A stretch of DNA of 64,000 bases. Origin: Sphingomonas sanguinis NBRC 13937. GTDB taxonomy: Bacteria > Pseudomonadota > Alphaproteobacteria > Sphingomonadales > Sphingomonadaceae. The notes under the pieces were generated by a model, which was given only the letters and a program-made list of their open reading frames with translations, made no database searches and was not told the origin of the DNA. Each line of letters starts with the position of its first letter. The first letter of the stretch is position 1. Position numbers and translations under genes: made by a program. This document shows, piece after piece, positions 62,389-64,000 of the stretch. The DNA is taken from the NCBI RefSeq assembly GCF_001591005.1, contig NZ_BCTY01000004.1, positions 62,001-126,000 of the forward strand. The letters run 5' to 3'.

Positions 62389-63069
62389 GTGACGCCGCGC
62401 CTCCTGCGTGTCGGGCAATCACAAAGCCCGGTCGTGGTCGTCGACGATGTGCTGGGCGATGTCGCGGGCGTCGTCGCTCTGGCGGCGGCGCTCGCGCCCT
62501 TTCCCGAGGTGCCGGACAGCCATTATCCCGGCGTCCGGCGTGTCCTGTCGCCCGCCGACGGTCCCGCGCACGACTATGCGGCAACATTGCTCCAGATGGT
62601 CGCGCCGTTCATCGGCGGCGCGTTCGAGGTGGACGGCTTCGACTGGATCGAGGGCAGCTTCTCGATGGTCACCGCCGCCCCCGCCTCCCTGTCCCCGGCA
62701 CAGCGCGCGCCGCATTTCGATTCGGCCGATCCCGGCTATCTGGCCGTCCTCCATTATCTGTCGGATACGCAGCGAAGCGGCACCGCCTTCTACCGCCAGC
62801 GCGCGACGGGCATCGAGCAGGTGACACCCGCCAATCGCGACGCCTTCATCGCCGCCGCCAGGCGGGATAGCGCGGGACTGGCGGGATATACCAACAGCAG
62901 CAACGCCGCCTTCGAGCAGATCGGCCTGGTCGAGGCGCGGGCCGACCGCGTCGTCATCTATCAGGGCAACCTGCTCCATTCGGGCATCATCCCGCCCGAC
63001 ATGCCGCTCAGCGACGATCCGCGAGCCGGCCGCCTCACCACCAACCTGTTCGTCCAGGCGCAACGATGA
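62389..63069 (+). CDS. DUF6445 family protein
   Basis: A 226-residue cytosolic protein. The GTG at 62389 has GGGGAG ten bases upstream; an ATG at 62356 is possible. Blocks such as DSHYPGVRRVLSP, PHFDSADPGYLAVLHYLSDT and GTAFYRQRATG resemble DUF6445, and the His-x-Asp of PHFDS together with the His in LLHSGIIP suggests a 2-oxoglutarate/iron-oxygenase-like fold. Members often lie near halogenase and TonB receptor genes in this group. The GH43 gene overlaps its stop (ATGA). The oxygenase idea is inference. Confidence 0.7.
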   Translation: MTPRLLRVGQSQSPVVVVDDVLGDVAGVVALAAALAPFPEVPDSHYPGVRRVLSPADGPAHDYAATLLQMVAPFIGGAFEVDGFDWIEGSFSMVTAAPASLSPAQRAPHFDSADPGYLAVLHYLSDTQRSGTAFYRQRATGIEQVTPANRDAFIAAARRDSAGLAGYTNSSNAAFEQIGLVEARADRVVIYQGNLLHSGIIPPDMPLSDDPRAGRLTTNLFVQAQR

Positions 63070-64000
63070 TCCTGTCCCTTGCCCTCGCGGCGGCCGCCGT
63101 GCCCGCCCAGACCTATGCCAATCCCGTCGACATCGATTACCGCTATAATTTCGAGCAGGTGAACGAAGGTGTGTCCTATCGCACCGGCGCGGACCCGGTG
63201 ATCGTGCGGTTCAAGGGGGCCTATTATCTCTTCCTGACGCTGGCCGATGGTTATTGGCGCTCGACCGATCTGGTCCATTGGCGCTTCGTCACGCCAAGCC
63301 GCTGGCCCGCGCAAGGCATCGTCGCACCCGCCGTCAGCTCGGACGGGAAGCGGCTGCTGATCATGCCGTCGATGACCGATCAGGGCACCATCTATTCGAC
63401 CAGCGATCCGGCGAGCGGCAAGATCGACTATTTCGTTCGCCGGATGCCGCCCCTGCCCGGCGCGGTGCGTTCGGGGTTTGAGGACAGCATCAAGCCCGGC
63501 CAGGTGCCGCCCGGCCCCTGGGACCCCGACCTGTTCCAGGACGATGACAAAAGTTGGTATCTCTATTGGAACTCGTCCAACGTCTTTCCGATCTATGGCG
63601 CGCCCATCCGCTTCGTCGATGGCAAGATGGTCTATGGCGAGCCGCGCCGCTCGTTCATCCTGCTCGACCCGGCGCATCATGGCTGGGAGCGGTTCGGCCA
63701 GGATCATAGCGGCACGCTGCCGAATGGCACGCCGATCACCCCCTTCATGGAAGGGGCGTGGATGACCAAGGTCGCCGGGCGATATTATCTGCAATATGGC
63801 GCGCCGGGCACCGAGTATAATGCCTATGCCACCGGCACCTATGTCGGCACCTCGCCGATGGGGCCGTTCACCTATGCCCCGTACAACCCGGTCGGCTACA
63901 AGCCCGGTGGCTTCGTGCAGGGGGCGGGGCATGGCAACACCTTCCAGGATGCGCACGGCAATTGGTGGAACACCGGCACGCCCTGGATCGGCTATAATTG
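63066..64000 (+). CDS. Exported GH43-like glycoside hydrolase, cut off by window end
   Basis: The first 311 codons are present. A short signal (MILSLALAAAAVPAQT) is followed by a five-bladed beta-propeller start. RTGADPVIVRFKGAYYLFLT holds the likely general-base Asp, and FMEGAWMTKVAGRYYLQYGA the likely general-acid Glu. The Trp-rich middle (WYLYWNSSNVFPIYGA) fits the family. GH43 enzymes remove arabinose or xylose units. It overlaps the DUF6445 gene and lies in the same LacI-linked locus as the GH3 enzyme and receptor. The C-terminal end is outside the window. Confidence 0.85.
   Translation, partial: MILSLALAAAAVPAQTYANPVDIDYRYNFEQVNEGVSYRTGADPVIVRFKGAYYLFLTLADGYWRSTDLVHWRFVTPSRWPAQGIVAPAVSSDGKRLLIMPSMTDQGTIYSTSDPASGKIDYFVRRMPPLPGAVRSGFEDSIKPGQVPPGPWDPDLFQDDDKSWYLYWNSSNVFPIYGAPIRFVDGKMVYGEPRRSFILLDPAHHGWERFGQDHSGTLPNGTPITPFMEGAWMTKVAGRYYLQYGAPGTEYNAYATGTYVGTSPMGPFTYAPYNPVGYKPGGFVQGAGHGNTFQDAHGNWWNTGTPWIGYN

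Overview
The window is GC-rich, densely coded DNA from an alphaproteobacterium. The gene content fits Sphingomonadaceae, probably Sphingomonas: three large TonB-dependent receptors, many exported peptidases, a flavin-dependent halogenase with a DUF6445 protein beside a TonB receptor, and GC-rich palindromic intergenic repeats. The genus is an inference; there is no rRNA gene to test it.

Layout. 1-13,126 is mostly housekeeping: small membrane and granule-associated proteins, tRNA-Gly and tRNA-Tyr, an exported M28 peptidase, rlmB, a ferredoxin, a DNA-3-methyladenine glycosylase, pmbA, an inositol-phosphatase-like enzyme, cobB, dapB, nth and tRNA-Arg. A lower-GC insert (9,948-11,275) carries a probable nuclease toxin and its immunity protein, overlapping each other and cobB. 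13,127-16,049 is accessory: a YafY-type regulator with a divergent target and operator, then decayed hydrolase, MFS, IS3 and IS256 remnants.

16,050-27,603 is a cell-surface-signalling locus: an ECF sigma factor and FecR, a TonB receptor with an STN domain, an M16 peptidase, a PNGase A-like amidase and a DUF6055 metallopeptidase. Four copies of TTACGG-N17-G(T/A)C lie upstream of the sigma factor, the receptor, the M16 gene and the DUF6055 gene. I read them as the sigma factor's own promoters, which would make this a small regulon for taking up and cutting (glyco)peptides.

28,109-43,551 looks like a nitrogen-scavenging island: LysR, a second TonB receptor, an exported cyanophycinase fused to an isoaspartyl peptidase, an AsnC/Lrp regulator, and opposite them a six-gene set with an exported M14 enzyme, astC, astD, astA, hglS and a D-2-hydroxyglutarate dehydrogenase. 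The proposed flow is cyanophycin or beta-Asp-Arg/Lys dipeptides to aspartate plus arginine or lysine, then breakdown by the succinyltransferase and 2-oxoadipate routes. astB and astE are not seen.

43,944-53,818 holds a small conserved protein, an S9 peptidase, an autotransporter, an M13 peptidase and a Bcr/CflA-type transporter. 54,000-64,000 is a carbohydrate locus: GH3 beta-glucosidase, LacI regulator, flavin-dependent halogenase, TonB receptor, DUF6445 protein and a GH43 enzyme cut by the window end. A palindrome centred on GTAACCGGTTAC lies between the GH3 and lacI genes and twice more before the receptor, which ties these genes into one LacI regulon.
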